A stretch of 64,000 nt of DNA from Agelaius tricolor (taxonomy: Eukaryota; Chordata; Aves; Passeriformes; Icteridae): contig JALJCS010000001.1 in assembly GCA_023055355.1 (NCBI GenBank), positions 71,465,381 through 71,529,380 of the forward strand. The letters run 5' to 3'. The position numbers and the translations under genes were made by a program. Numbering within the stretch: the first letter of the stretch is position 1; each line of letters opens with the position of its first letter. Positions 58,773-64,000 of this stretch are shown piece by piece. The notes under the pieces were generated by a model. The model was not told the DNA's origin and did not search any database. It saw only the letters and a list, made by a program, of their open reading frames with translations.

Positions 58773-61390
58773 ATTCATACCTAATTTCCATCTCTTTGTA
58801 GGAAGGCAGACTTGAGATAAAATAAATTCAGCTATTCAGATAAAAATTAATTTCTCTCCTCCCCTTCGTCCATAGATAAATTATGCTGTTTGTGTGTGTA
58901 AGAAGTCTAGTTACAACAAAATAAAAACCCCTACCTCTTTAAAAGAAAATAAAATTAATTTGTAGAAAAGACAATGCAGTACATAGGCTTTTGGTTCTTA
59001 GCTGTCATTTGCAGGGCAATAATGTGAATCCATAATTTATTACTACTGTTTCATGTCAGTAGGAAGATTGATCTTACTCTTAGATAAATCTTTTTGAGCT
59101 CAGGTAAGTAATTTGTGTGTTTTGATAAGGTGTCATTTAAGACACTTGCATATGTATTTTTCATTTTGATCTTCAGAGAAGGCATTTCTGACAGCAAGTG
59201 CTTTCTAACTGATTAGCAGTGTAAGAATTCTAGACAATGTGGAGTTTTAAAAATGTGACTTCCTTTGTCAGATGAAAAAGGAGCTTTGGATCAGAAACCT
59301 TTGAAGCCACAAGCTCCTCAAGTACCACCCAAGAAGCCGATTCCTCCAAGCAAGACCAACAGCCTACTGAGAGCAGGGCTCCTGCACCCAAAACGTCCAG
59401 ACAAACCTGGTTTGCCATCATCTGCATCCAAGTCAGTATGACTGAAACTGCAGACACTAAGTATATTCAATTTGATTTGTTGTTTGATCTTCCCTCATGG
59501 ATGAGTTGGGAAGAAATGTGTGCTTTAAGGGTGAAAAGGATGCAAGGATAAGTTTTGCCTTATACCTACCATTGTCTTAGTTCTCCACGTCTTTATGAAG
59601 GTGAACCTAGGCTTTTCAAATCCTTTGAGACATTGAATCCATTTCAGAGTCAGTATTAGAGCATAACTGACCATGGTGCAGATGAAATTGCTCATCTGAT
59701 GGCTGCTGTAGCTACACTAACAAGGGTAGAATAAAAGAATGTGGGCATGGCCCTTGAGAATTATTACTGTGTTGAAAAAAACCCTGAAAATTTGAGCTGC
59801 CTCAGTGTTCAAGGCTTGAGCACTTTGTATAGGGTAAGATAGATGGAAAGGAAGAACTGAGGTTCTGTGCTAAAGGTACTCACTGTGGTACTCATGTCTG
59901 CTCCTGGGGAAGGAAGCACTTATTACAGAACCACATTCAGATGCTCTACTCTTGAGCCTTCTCACTTGAGTTACTGGATAAACAGGTACAAATACTTCTT
60001 CTAGATCCACTTATTTTTTTTTCCTCATGAGTTTGAAACTTCCACTAAAACTAATTTTGCATCCATACAGTCTCCCACACATAGAATTTTCCTTTCTGTC
60101 TCCACTGCAGCAGTTGCTAGGCCCTTACCCAGAAGTGTAAGCCAACAGCTGACTGGTAACTGTCCCTTTGGGATTTTGGCTTGAAAGAACCATGAGAAAG
60201 TGAGGTTGTGATACACTTGGCCTTGTGCAAATAAAGCTGCTACATCAAAGAGCTTGCACCTTAAATAACTTTTCAGTATGGAATTGTGTTATATTCACTT
60301 GATATTTTGGAGGCTTTCCCAAGTAAAGATTATTTTTTTAAAACCACAAGTCATATTCTTTTCCAGCTTAGAAAATAATTGTTGTTCTAAAGGGATGCAC
60401 ATGTGCAGTTAAATAGGGGTCTGTAGTAAGCTGTGGGCTTTGATAACTGAAACCTTTAAATCTTAGAGATATTTAAATGTCTTAAAGTGTTTAGCATTGT
60501 TTTAGGAAGATCTGGCTGCTATCTCTTTTTCTACTGCAATAAAACTTTTACAGGCTTTGGGAGCTGAATTAATGAAAGGGGCACACTTTATATATGACAT
60601 GTACAGGCCAACCAGATAATCAGGCCTGGTTAGCATGGGTTTGTGATGGCAAGAACTGTAAAGGAAAATGTTTCCTATTATTTTTTATTTATTTTGGTGG
60701 GGGTTGCACTGCTTTGGATTTTTTTCATTGTTGTTCTTGGGGTTTTTGTTGTCTGTGAATGATGTGAGCAGATATGGAAGGAATGCATAGTAGAACAAAA
60801 GCTACAAGGTGGCTTTTTCCATATCCAGCAAGAAATACCTTGTTCTTGTCAGCCCTTTTTCCTGTACAGGAAGTTTTCTTTCATGTCAAGGGGTCAATTT
60901 CTGAATTATTTCAAGAGGTATTAGTGAAAATATTATTCAGCTCAGCTGTTGTTTGAAGTGTAATATTTTGAATTGAAATGCCAAAGTATGTCCTAAAAGT
61001 TCTGGATTATTTTCACACGGGTTTTGTGCACATCTAGCAACTCTGCAAGAGATGGAACAGAAAAATTGGTTTTCATAGGAGTAAAATTGATCTCCAGAAA
61101 CCTTGATTTTAAAACAAGGCTTTAGAAAGTGATAAAATCTACCATAATTTTTCAGTTTGCTTCTAATTCTTGGTATTTTTCCCTTTTAAACTATTTCATC
61201 TCTTGACTAGGCAGGTTTTGTTTTTTTTTTTTTTTTTCTTACCACAGAACTAATGGAGAAGTTGTTACTCTTCGACCAAAATCTGAAGTTGAGCCAGTAG
61301 CAAAACCAAAGTTAGACTCTGAACCATTGCCACTCAGACCAAAATCAGTAGAGGTAGATTCACTTGTGGTAAAGAGCTCTAAAGAATCAG
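18420..61390 (+). CDS. CD2AP: CD2AP, CD2-associated protein (exons 2-13, partial gene)
   Basis: CD2AP is a cytoplasmic scaffold. In other vertebrates it links membrane receptors (CD2, nephrin) and Cbl to endocytic and actin machinery through three SH3 domains, proline motifs and a C-terminal coiled coil. The twelve exons here join in phase to give residues 2-478, assuming exon 1 supplies only ATGG. SH3-A is about residues 2-58 ([11 protein letters not shown], then [19 protein letters not shown]). SH3-B is about 108-166 ([14 protein letters not shown], then [10 protein letters not shown]). SH3-C is about 279-339 ([11 protein letters not shown], then [18 protein letters not shown]). Residues 345-426 are rich in Pro and Lys. 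The match to human CD2AP is near-identical in the SH3 domains and lower in the linkers. The paralogue SH3KBP1 is excluded by the N-terminal [12 protein letters not shown] and the linker [15 protein letters not shown] context. Exon 1, the capping-protein motif and the coiled coil are outside the window. Confidence 0.97.
20818..20839. repeat. AT/AC microsatellite
   Basis: A short (AT)n run passes into (AC)n. It is a simple repeat of about 22 nt with no sign of function. Confidence 0.85.
21094..21375 (+). other. Cys-rich intronic open frame, status unknown
   Basis: An open frame from just after a TAA at 21088 to a TAA after 21375 encodes a hydrophobic segment ([16 protein letters not shown]), then a basic RKR, then a Cys-rich region. 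The Cys-rich region contains [20 protein letters not shown] and a terminal Cys. The layout recalls small secreted peptides, but there is no ATG before the hydrophobic part. TG-rich introns also produce Cys codons by chance. No family is assigned. It would need an upstream exon carrying the start codon to be real. Confidence 0.12.
34394..34547 (+). CDS. CD2AP: CD2AP exon 3 (linker after SH3-A)
   Basis: The exon is 154 nt, with acceptor CTTGTTTCAG and donor AAGA before GTACGT. It encodes residues 56-106 plus one base of codon 107. It finishes SH3-A (EVKKD) and carries the conserved linker [19 protein letters not shown], which lies between SH3-A and SH3-B. The segment VPLRREKSG replaces the human LPIKRERHG, so the linker is conserved but not identical. 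The exon leaves in phase 1. Confidence 0.96.
34548..38033 (+). other. CD2AP: CD2AP intron 3
   Basis: This is 3.5 kb from GTACGT to GGATCAG. No exon, recognised transposon or RNA gene is visible. Sequence around 35.6-36.1 kb is somewhat GC-richer with frames open on both strands, but I recognise no protein in it. Confidence 0.85.
38034..38134 (+). CDS. CD2AP: CD2AP exon 4 (SH3-B, first half)
   Basis: The exon is 101 nt, with acceptor CCTTGGATCAG and donor GAG before GTAAGC. It completes Arg107 and encodes residues 108-140. The first half of SH3-B is clear: [19 protein letters not shown], with Tyr119 and the acidic RT-loop E124-D125-E126, then GDVIDIIDE. The exon uses more C and G at third positions (CTC, TTC, GAC, ATC, CCG) than its neighbours. 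It exits in phase 0. Confidence 0.97.
38135..42182 (+). other. CD2AP: CD2AP intron 4
   Basis: This is 4.0 kb from GTAAGC to TTCTATACAG. Unique AT-rich sequence, with no exon, clear transposon or RNA gene recognised. Several open frames of 60-136 codons on either strand (for example minus 40578-40988) resemble no family I know. Confidence 0.85.
42183..42303 (+). CDS. CD2AP: CD2AP exon 5 (SH3-B, second half)
   Basis: The exon is 121 nt, with acceptor TTCTATACAG and donor CACAG before GTAGTG. It encodes residues 141-180 plus one base. [20 protein letters not shown] completes SH3-B with the Trp145-Trp146 pair and the FPSNFV strand. The following acidic linker ([13 protein letters not shown]) matches the human TDDGETHEAQDD region. 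The exon leaves in phase 1. Confidence 0.97.
42741..42746. repeat. Target-site duplication of the solo LTR, left copy
   Basis: GATCCC directly precedes the LTR end. The right flank at 43160-43165 is GGTCCC, a 6-bp duplication with one change. Six-base duplications are typical of alpha- and betaretrovirus-like ERVs. Confidence 0.6.
42747..43159 (-). mobile_element. Solo LTR of an endogenous retrovirus
   Basis: This 413-bp unit is bounded by TG...CA ends. On its own (minus) strand it starts TGTCATGGTCATATTTTCTG and ends ACTCACAAACTCAACA. Read in that direction it has a CCAAT-type box (GACCAATCACC), an AT-rich TATA-like region (TAATATAATATAATACC), an AATAAA at 42818-42823, and a U5-like GT/CT region, so a U3-R-U5 order is visible. 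It is flanked by an imperfect 6-bp duplication and has no internal retroviral sequence. It is therefore a solo LTR left by recombination between two LTRs. It closely resembles an LTR family I recall as common in songbirds; I am not certain of the family name. Confidence 0.85.
42818..42823 (-). promoter_or_regulatory. LTR polyadenylation signal (AATAAA)
   Basis: The plus strand reads TTTATT. On the LTR's own strand this is AATAAA, about 70 nt before its 3' end. It acts antisense to CD2AP, so it should not terminate the host transcript. Confidence 0.55.
43160..43165. repeat. Target-site duplication of the solo LTR, right copy
   Basis: GGTCCC directly follows the LTR and pairs with GATCCC on the left, with one mismatch in six. 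Confidence 0.6.
45056..45240 (+). CDS. CD2AP: CD2AP exon 6 (linker between SH3-B and SH3-C)
   Basis: The exon is 185 nt, with acceptor TTATTTTCAG. It completes Glu181 and encodes residues 182-242. The first part ([19 protein letters not shown]) is Ser/Pro-rich and variable. It is followed by the highly conserved [18 protein letters not shown] and [19 protein letters not shown]. The donor AAG before GTTCGT lacks the usual purine at +3 and A at +4, so it is predicted weak; I chose it because exon 7 continues in phase 0 with conserved PL. If it is not used, the frame runs 39 more codons to a TGA at 45358. Confidence 0.94.
45241..48615 (+). other. CD2AP: CD2AP intron 6
   Basis: This is 3.4 kb from GTTCGT to TTAATATAG. 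It holds a CR1 fragment at 46400-46722. Elsewhere I see no exon. The sequence around 47.16-47.50 kb might be an old repeat, but I cannot assign it. Confidence 0.84.
46400..46722 (+). mobile_element. CR1 LINE 3' fragment, sense
   Basis: The order of CR1 3' motifs is clear: GAGGACAAGGGGCAGTGGTT, GGTGAGGGAGGTGGGGTGCT, TTGTTCAAGGCCAGAATGGA, AGGTGTCCGTGCTCATGGCA, AGGTCCCTTCCAGCTCAAAC and a final ATGATTCTGTGA. It is 5'-truncated and moderately diverged. It inserted in the same orientation as CD2AP. Confidence 0.92.
48616..48724 (+). CDS. CD2AP: CD2AP exon 7 (variable linker before SH3-C)
   Basis: The exon is 109 nt, with acceptor CCTTAATATAG and donor AAAG before GTAAGG. It encodes residues 243-278 plus one base. 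The sequence ([19 protein letters not shown], then [17 protein letters not shown]) is Pro/Thr/Lys-rich and poorly conserved. It is about ten residues longer than the human counterpart as I recall it. Phase, position and clean splice sites support it despite the low similarity. It leaves in phase 1, completing Ala279 at the start of SH3-C. Confidence 0.92.
48725..51403 (+). other. CD2AP: CD2AP intron 7
   Basis: This is 2.7 kb from GTAAGG to TCTGTTCCAG. Around 50409-50430, GATTCTGTGATTCTGTGA looks like the terminal microsatellite of a CR1 3' end, but the preceding bases do not continue the match. Nothing else is recognised. Confidence 0.84.
50409..50430 (+). repeat. Possible CR1 3' terminal repeat remnant
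   Basis: Two copies of ATTCTGTG in tandem match the 8-bp end repeats that close CR1 elements. No CR1 body is recognisable upstream, so this may be a very short remnant or coincidence. Confidence 0.3.
51404..51495 (+). CDS. CD2AP: CD2AP exon 8 (SH3-C, first half)
   Basis: The exon is 92 nt, with acceptor CTCTGTTCCAG and donor AAG before GTAAGA. It completes Ala279 and encodes residues 280-309. [20 protein letters not shown] carries the ALYDY-like motif (Tyr289) and the acidic RT-loop, then [10 protein letters not shown]. It differs from human mainly in conservative positions ([13 protein letters not shown] against LFAYEGTNEDELTF, so the bird has one residue fewer in the RT-loop). It exits in phase 0. 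Confidence 0.97.
51496..53049 (+). other. CD2AP: CD2AP intron 8
   Basis: This is 1.55 kb from GTAAGA to TTGTTTTAG, containing a CR1 3' end at 52335-52425. Nothing else is recognised. Confidence 0.87.
52335..52425 (+). mobile_element. CR1 LINE 3' terminal fragment, sense
   Basis: GTGGCATCCCTGCCCATGGC, GGAGGTTTGAACTGGGTGAT and AGGTCCCTTCAACCCAAACC are the last ~90 bp of CR1, followed by a degenerate TTTCTGTGATT. It is a very short 5'-truncated copy. Confidence 0.9.
53050..53154 (+). CDS. CD2AP: CD2AP exon 9 (SH3-C, second half)
   Basis: The exon is 105 nt (35 codons, phase 0 on both sides), with acceptor TTTGTTTTAG and donor CCCT before GTAAGT. It encodes residues 310-344. [20 protein letters not shown] has the Trp316-Trp317 pair and is followed by [15 protein letters not shown], which ends SH3-C and is almost identical to human. 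Because it is a multiple of three, skipping would remove half of SH3-C without shifting the frame. Confidence 0.98.
53155..55491 (+). other. CD2AP: CD2AP intron 9
   Basis: This is 2.3 kb from GTAAGT to CATTTTGCAG. Unique sequence; no repeat, exon or RNA gene is recognised. Confidence 0.87.
55492..55528 (+). CDS. CD2AP: CD2AP exon 10 (small proline-rich exon)
   Basis: This is a 37-nt exon with acceptor TTCATTTTGCAG and donor CCAG before GTATGT. It encodes residues 345-356, [12 protein letters not shown], and one base of codon 357. The PPPP core with flanking Lys corresponds to the human [12 protein letters not shown]. It opens the proline-rich region that is bound by other SH3 proteins. Confidence 0.95.
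55529..55895 (+). other. CD2AP: CD2AP intron 10
   Basis: At 367 bp this is the shortest intron of the gene in the window. No repeats or other features are seen. Confidence 0.93.
55896..55958 (+). CDS. CD2AP: CD2AP exon 11
   Basis: The exon is 63 nt, with acceptor TTGCATTCAG and donor AAAAG before GTAAGG. It completes Ala357 and encodes residues 358-377 ([20 protein letters not shown]) plus one base. It matches the human KPELIAAEKKYFSLKPEEK. Both ends are in the same phase (a symmetric exon), so it could be skipped in frame. Confidence 0.95.
57820..57900 (+). terminator. Candidate intronic polyadenylation site
   Basis: AATAAA at 57820-57825 is followed about 16 nt later by a CA (57840-57841) suitable for cleavage. 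Next comes a strongly GT-rich stretch (GTGCTGGCTGGTGTCGGGTG, then GTGTTGTGTGTTGGGTGGGG). That is the full arrangement of a mammalian/avian poly(A) site, in the sense orientation of CD2AP. It may be the R-U5 part of an old LTR. Use would yield a CD2AP form ending after exon 11. No transcript evidence is available here. Confidence 0.4.
58707..58768. repeat. Long T-rich tract
   Basis: 62 nt consist of T, interrupted only by three G. It may be the reversed A-tail of a minus-strand retroposed insert, but the sequence beyond 58769 shows no body I recognise. Length in assemblies is likely to be unreliable. Confidence 0.9.
59272..59431 (+). CDS. CD2AP: CD2AP exon 12 (proline-rich region)
   Basis: The exon is 160 nt, with acceptor TTCCTTTGTCAG and donor CCAA before GTCAGT. 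It completes Asp378 and encodes residues 379-430, leaving two bases. Conserved pieces are [20 protein letters not shown] (residues 385-404) and a PKRPDKP at 417-423. The VPPKKP motif is a probable SH3 ligand. After KRPDKP the bird reads GLPSSASK, where human CD2AP has a run of prolines, so that motif is absent. The donor is weak at +3 (C) but gives the only phase that joins exon 13. Confidence 0.94.
59432..61247 (+). other. CD2AP: CD2AP intron 12
   Basis: This is 1.8 kb from GTCAGT to CTTACCACAG. The acceptor is preceded by a run of 17 or more T. No repeat or exon is otherwise recognised. Confidence 0.87.
61248..61390 (+). CDS. CD2AP: CD2AP exon 13
   Basis: The exon is 143 nt, with acceptor CTTACCACAG and donor TCAG before GTAAGA. 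It completes Lys431 and encodes residues 432-478 plus one base. [20 protein letters not shown], then [20 protein letters not shown], matches the human INGEV...[18 protein letters not shown]. The PLPLRPK segment is a conserved PxxxPR-like site. In human the next residues are the acidic stretch before the actin-capping-protein motif. That exon is not found in the window. Confidence 0.96.
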
Positions 61391-61517
61391 GTAAGAAAAG
61401 AAATATTCTTTTGTGCCTTTCTGTTTGGATTGCTGTGTTTTACAGGGCTAGAATAAGCTTTTTGAGTGATTTACTCAAAATGCCACTGAGTGCATTTATG
61501 CCTGTGTATTTTTTTAG

Positions 61518-61538
61518 AAGTGCTGGAGGCAGCTGAAG
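61518..61538 (+). CDS. CD2AP: Candidate 21-nt cassette microexon of CD2AP
   Basis: A 21-nt block lies between a strong-looking acceptor (GTGTATTTTTTTAG) and a near-consensus donor (AAG before GTAAGA), only 127 nt after exon 13. Exon 13 leaves one base (G). Joined to it, the block reads E-V-L-E-A-A-E and hands on one base, so the frame to the next exon is unchanged. It has no stop. I do not recall this segment in human CD2AP. It could be a neuronal-type or avian-specific alternative microexon, or a chance pairing of good splice sites. Confidence 0.45.
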
Positions 61539-62523
61539 GTAAGAGTCAGGAGGGGATGAGCAGATGTCAGCAGGGTATTTGCAGGTAGCTGCTGAGCTCT
61601 GGGTTGAAACAGTGGGTAGGAAGGGAGACAGAGATAATGGTTTGTCCTTCTAATTTGAAAGCTTGCTTTTTTTGCTGCCACTTTCATCTTGAGTTTTTAT
61701 GAAGTTCTTTTCTTAATGGCTGGTTCAGTTTGTTCTGCTTTTGCAAGTCAGATAACTGCTTTTCTAGCTAACTTCAGAATTCTTGGCAATGCCATTACCT
61801 TTGGCCTCCTGTGATTTAGTTCAGAGCTATTCTAGATTTTGACTTTATCATACCTTTAATTGGGACCTTAAAAAAGCATGGAGCATTGTACATTTGAATA
61901 CATGCTTATGGCTTTACTTAAAGCACCTTGAGCCAAACCTGGCATCTCCTTAATTCTAAATATATTCAGTAAAACCCTTGATAGTGGTTAAAACACCCAC
62001 ATTTAATGATCAGAACCTCTGAACTACTGTATTGATACCATTAGCCCTAGACTGACAGTGCAACTGATACCAGACCTCTGTGTGTCACTTAGGCAGAGAT
62101 CAGCTGCTGTGGGCATATTTTTCTAAATTCTTAATTATTTATATTTTAATGATTAACTACTTCAGAAAAAGCTGTAGTGAATTATACCTGCAGTGTTCAT
62201 CTTACATATCTCAAATGCAACTTTTTGTCTCAGAAAAGATTTCAGTAATAATAAGTTTAAAAATAGTATAAATATGTTTATTTTTAAGGCAAATTAAAAT
62301 ATTCTAGTTGTAGAATAGTTGGTCCAAAGTATAATAAATTCATCTGGAAGATAAAAATAATGCATTGAAAGAGCTGAAGCAGTTAAGGAATGGAAAAGAA
62401 TACTCCTGACTTTTCTTTCATTGAGCATTTTAAAATATGCTTTTTAAGTGTAAATGCTTTATATGAGGAAAGGTTAATTCATGTATGTCTCTAATACAGA
62501 AGTTATGCTACTCAGGTTAGATT

Positions 62524-62703
62524 GTAGAAAAAAATTCTTTAATATGGAGGTGGTAAGGCCCTGGCACAGGTTGCCCAGAGAAGTTGTGGTTGCCCCAGCT
62601 CTGCAAGAGTCCAAGGTCAGGTTGGATGGGGCTAGGAGCAGCCTGGAATAGTGGAAGGTGAAGATCCTGAAGTTCCCTTCCAACCCAAGCCATTCTATGA
62701 TTA
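62524..62703 (+). mobile_element. CR1 LINE 3' fragment, sense
   Basis: Clear CR1 order: GGAGGTGGTAAGGCCCTGGC, ACAGGTTGCCCAGAGAAGTT, CCAAGGTCAGGTTGGATGGG, AGTTCCCTTCCAACCCAAGC and CATTCTATGATTATC. The usual TGTCCCTGCCCATGGCAGG segment is missing between AGTGGAAGGTG and the final block, so there is an internal deletion. It is less diverged than the other copies. Confidence 0.93.
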
Positions 62704-62893
62704 TCAGCTTTCTAATTAGTATAATAAATTCTATGATTATCTCTAGGGTTGTGTTTGATGTGTTACTGTATAGCATAGTATCATTAAACTCAGGAAAAAC
62801 TCCCTATGAAAACAGCTGGAATATCTTTTTGTTCCTTTACATTCAGTTACCTTGAAATCTTTAATAACCAGAGTGGCAACATAGTACCTGTGT

Positions 62894-62941
62894 TGTCAGG
62901 TGTTGTGTATATGTATATATATATATACACAACACCTGACA
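62894..62941. repeat. 48-bp near-perfect palindrome
   Basis: The left arm TGTCAGGTGTTGTGTATAT is the exact reverse complement of the right arm ATATACACAACACCTGACA. The centre is alternating TA, itself nearly self-complementary. Over 24 pairs only one is not Watson-Crick (a G opposite T, which would be a G-U pair in RNA). The flanks do not extend the symmetry. As RNA it would form a long hairpin, and as DNA a possible cruciform. Confidence 0.9.
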
Positions 62942-63398
62942 TGTATATACTGCAACTCAGAATATTCTGTGATAGAAAAAGAATAATTTTACACAGATTG
63001 TTTAAAAAAAAAGATTTTTTTTTGGCTAACATAAGTTTTTACAGGCTTCTGGAGAAATTAAAGATTTTAATACCTAGGCAGGGCACAGGGGTACACAATG
63101 TTCAGTTCAGTTGCATTTGGTGCACAGCAAGCAGAAGAGGCTCAGGCAGTTCATGTGGGGCTGCAGCACTGAGAAGGGTCAAGGAGCTGTAGTTGAAGGA
63201 GAGTTTCAGAAATCCTCTGTTTTGTCAAATTGACATTCCTTTAAACAATCTGCATAAGTCAGTCCTACTGCTCTTGTAGGAAAAAGGGACTGATCCAAAC
63301 TCCTGCCAGTAAAATGTAATGAATCTCATGCTCTAATTCTCTACATACTGTGCTGCTAAAGACCTGTGCAGCATACCCTGTGCAGCCAAGTCTATATT

Positions 63399-63417
63399 AA
63401 AAAAAAAAAAAAAAAAA
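63399..63417. repeat. Poly-A run
   Basis: Nineteen consecutive A. It might be a retroposon tail on the plus strand, but the preceding sequence is not a recognised element and no flanking duplication is evident. Confidence 0.85.
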
Positions 63418-64000
63418 GATGTTGGGTCCTTATATAACTTCTAAGACTGTTTAACCTTACAATAACTAGAATAGGTATTAACAAAAGATGAGGGAAAATG
63501 AATGGATGGGGCTGGCAACTGCTTTACCAGAGTCTTTATTTTTTATTTCTTCCCCCCCCCTTCAGTTTATGATCATGGGGTAGATGAATTGATGAATTTT
63601 TAGGATTTTTTTTTTTTGAATTATGGGTCCTGCTTTTTTGCAACATAGTTTGACCATGAAGTGATGAAGTTTAGATTGAGCCACTTTCAGTTCAGCGTAA
63701 GAAGCTGTAAATATTCTGTTATGAAAAAACCAACCCACCCCATGCCAAAATTGTCACCAGCTGTCAGATAAGGACAAATAATCAGAACCGTTTAGAAACA
63801 TTGATCACATTGAAATAACTCCTCTTGAAGTTTTAATTGAAAAATTGCATAAATGTTTCTCTGTTTGATTAGAATCAAGTATTATAAAAGACTAAAGCTG
63901 TAATGCTGGCATGCTGAACATGTAAAGCAATTCTGTTTCTTCTACAAATGTTTCTTTTTCCTGCTTTGTAAAATAATTTTTTTGTTCAGAATCTTTTTCT

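Larger units (their letters stand above)
55959..59271 (+). other. CD2AP: CD2AP intron 11
   Basis: This is 3.3 kb from GTAAGG to CCTTTGTCAG. It contains an AATAAA with a GT-rich downstream region at 57820-57900, a GC-richer segment with a 202-codon open frame (57856-58464), and a long T-rich tract at 58707-58768. A splice-like pair at 59084-59103 would introduce a stop (see rejected items). Confidence 0.85.
61391..64000 (+). other. CD2AP: CD2AP intron 13 (5' part)
   Basis: Intronic sequence from GTAAGA to the window end. It holds a candidate 21-nt microexon (61518-61538), a CR1 3' fragment, a 48-bp palindrome and a 19-A run. The expected next exon, which should start with codons like the human DVVNFDD, is not present up to 64000. 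Confidence 0.8.

Noticed and set aside
59084..59103. A 20-nt block between CTTACTCTTAG and GTAAGT in intron 11 as an exon
   Set aside because: It is not a multiple of three and, in the exon 11 phase, introduces a TGA. At best it would be a poison exon; no other support.
63990..64000. TTTTTTTGTTCAG at the window end as the acceptor of CD2AP exon 14
   Set aside because: The following bases would read E-S-F-S from the exon 13 phase, which does not fit the expected start like DVVNFDD. Only 11 bases are visible, so it cannot be supported.

Overview
This is vertebrate nuclear DNA, almost certainly from a bird and probably a songbird. It is AT-rich and intron-dominated, and it carries several CR1 LINE fragments, the typical avian retrotransposon. 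It also has a tRNA-Ile-derived SINE with a CR1-like tail, which matches the TguSINE1 type known from passerines, and a 413 bp solo retroviral LTR that resembles songbird ERV LTRs. There are no bacterial operons, CRISPR arrays or RNA genes.

One gene explains all the secure coding sequence: CD2AP (CD2-associated protein), read on the plus strand. Twelve consecutive coding exons (2 to 13 in human-style numbering) lie between 18420 and 61390. Joined, they give residues 2 to 478 of a protein about 640 residues long in mammals: three SH3 domains, their linkers, and part of the proline-rich region. Every exon has AG/GT borders and all phases join without a break. Exon 1 (only the start codon plus one base) lies before the window. 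The actin-capping motif and the C-terminal coiled coil lie beyond it.

Layout: 1-18419 is intron 1 with one SINE and four CR1 pieces. Exon 2 (18420-18580) encodes SH3-A. Intron 2 (15.8 kb) follows, with a CpG-richer patch and some unexplained open frames. Exons 3-5 (34394-42303) encode the first linker and SH3-B. Intron 5 holds the solo LTR. Exons 6-7 encode the second linker, exons 8-9 SH3-C, and exons 10-13 the proline-rich region. Intron 11 contains a strong-looking polyadenylation signal. Intron 13 runs to the window end and contains a CR1 piece and a 48-bp near-perfect palindrome.

The most interesting candidate is a 21-nt cassette microexon at 61518-61538, just after exon 13. It has near-consensus splice sites, keeps the frame, and would add seven residues (EVLEAAE). 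Other points are the missing poly-proline run in exon 12 compared with the human protein as I recall it, a weak donor after exon 6, and the intronic poly(A) site. I did not find a wholly new biological system here. The unusual items are about transcript variation and intronic structure, and all need expression or comparative data to confirm.
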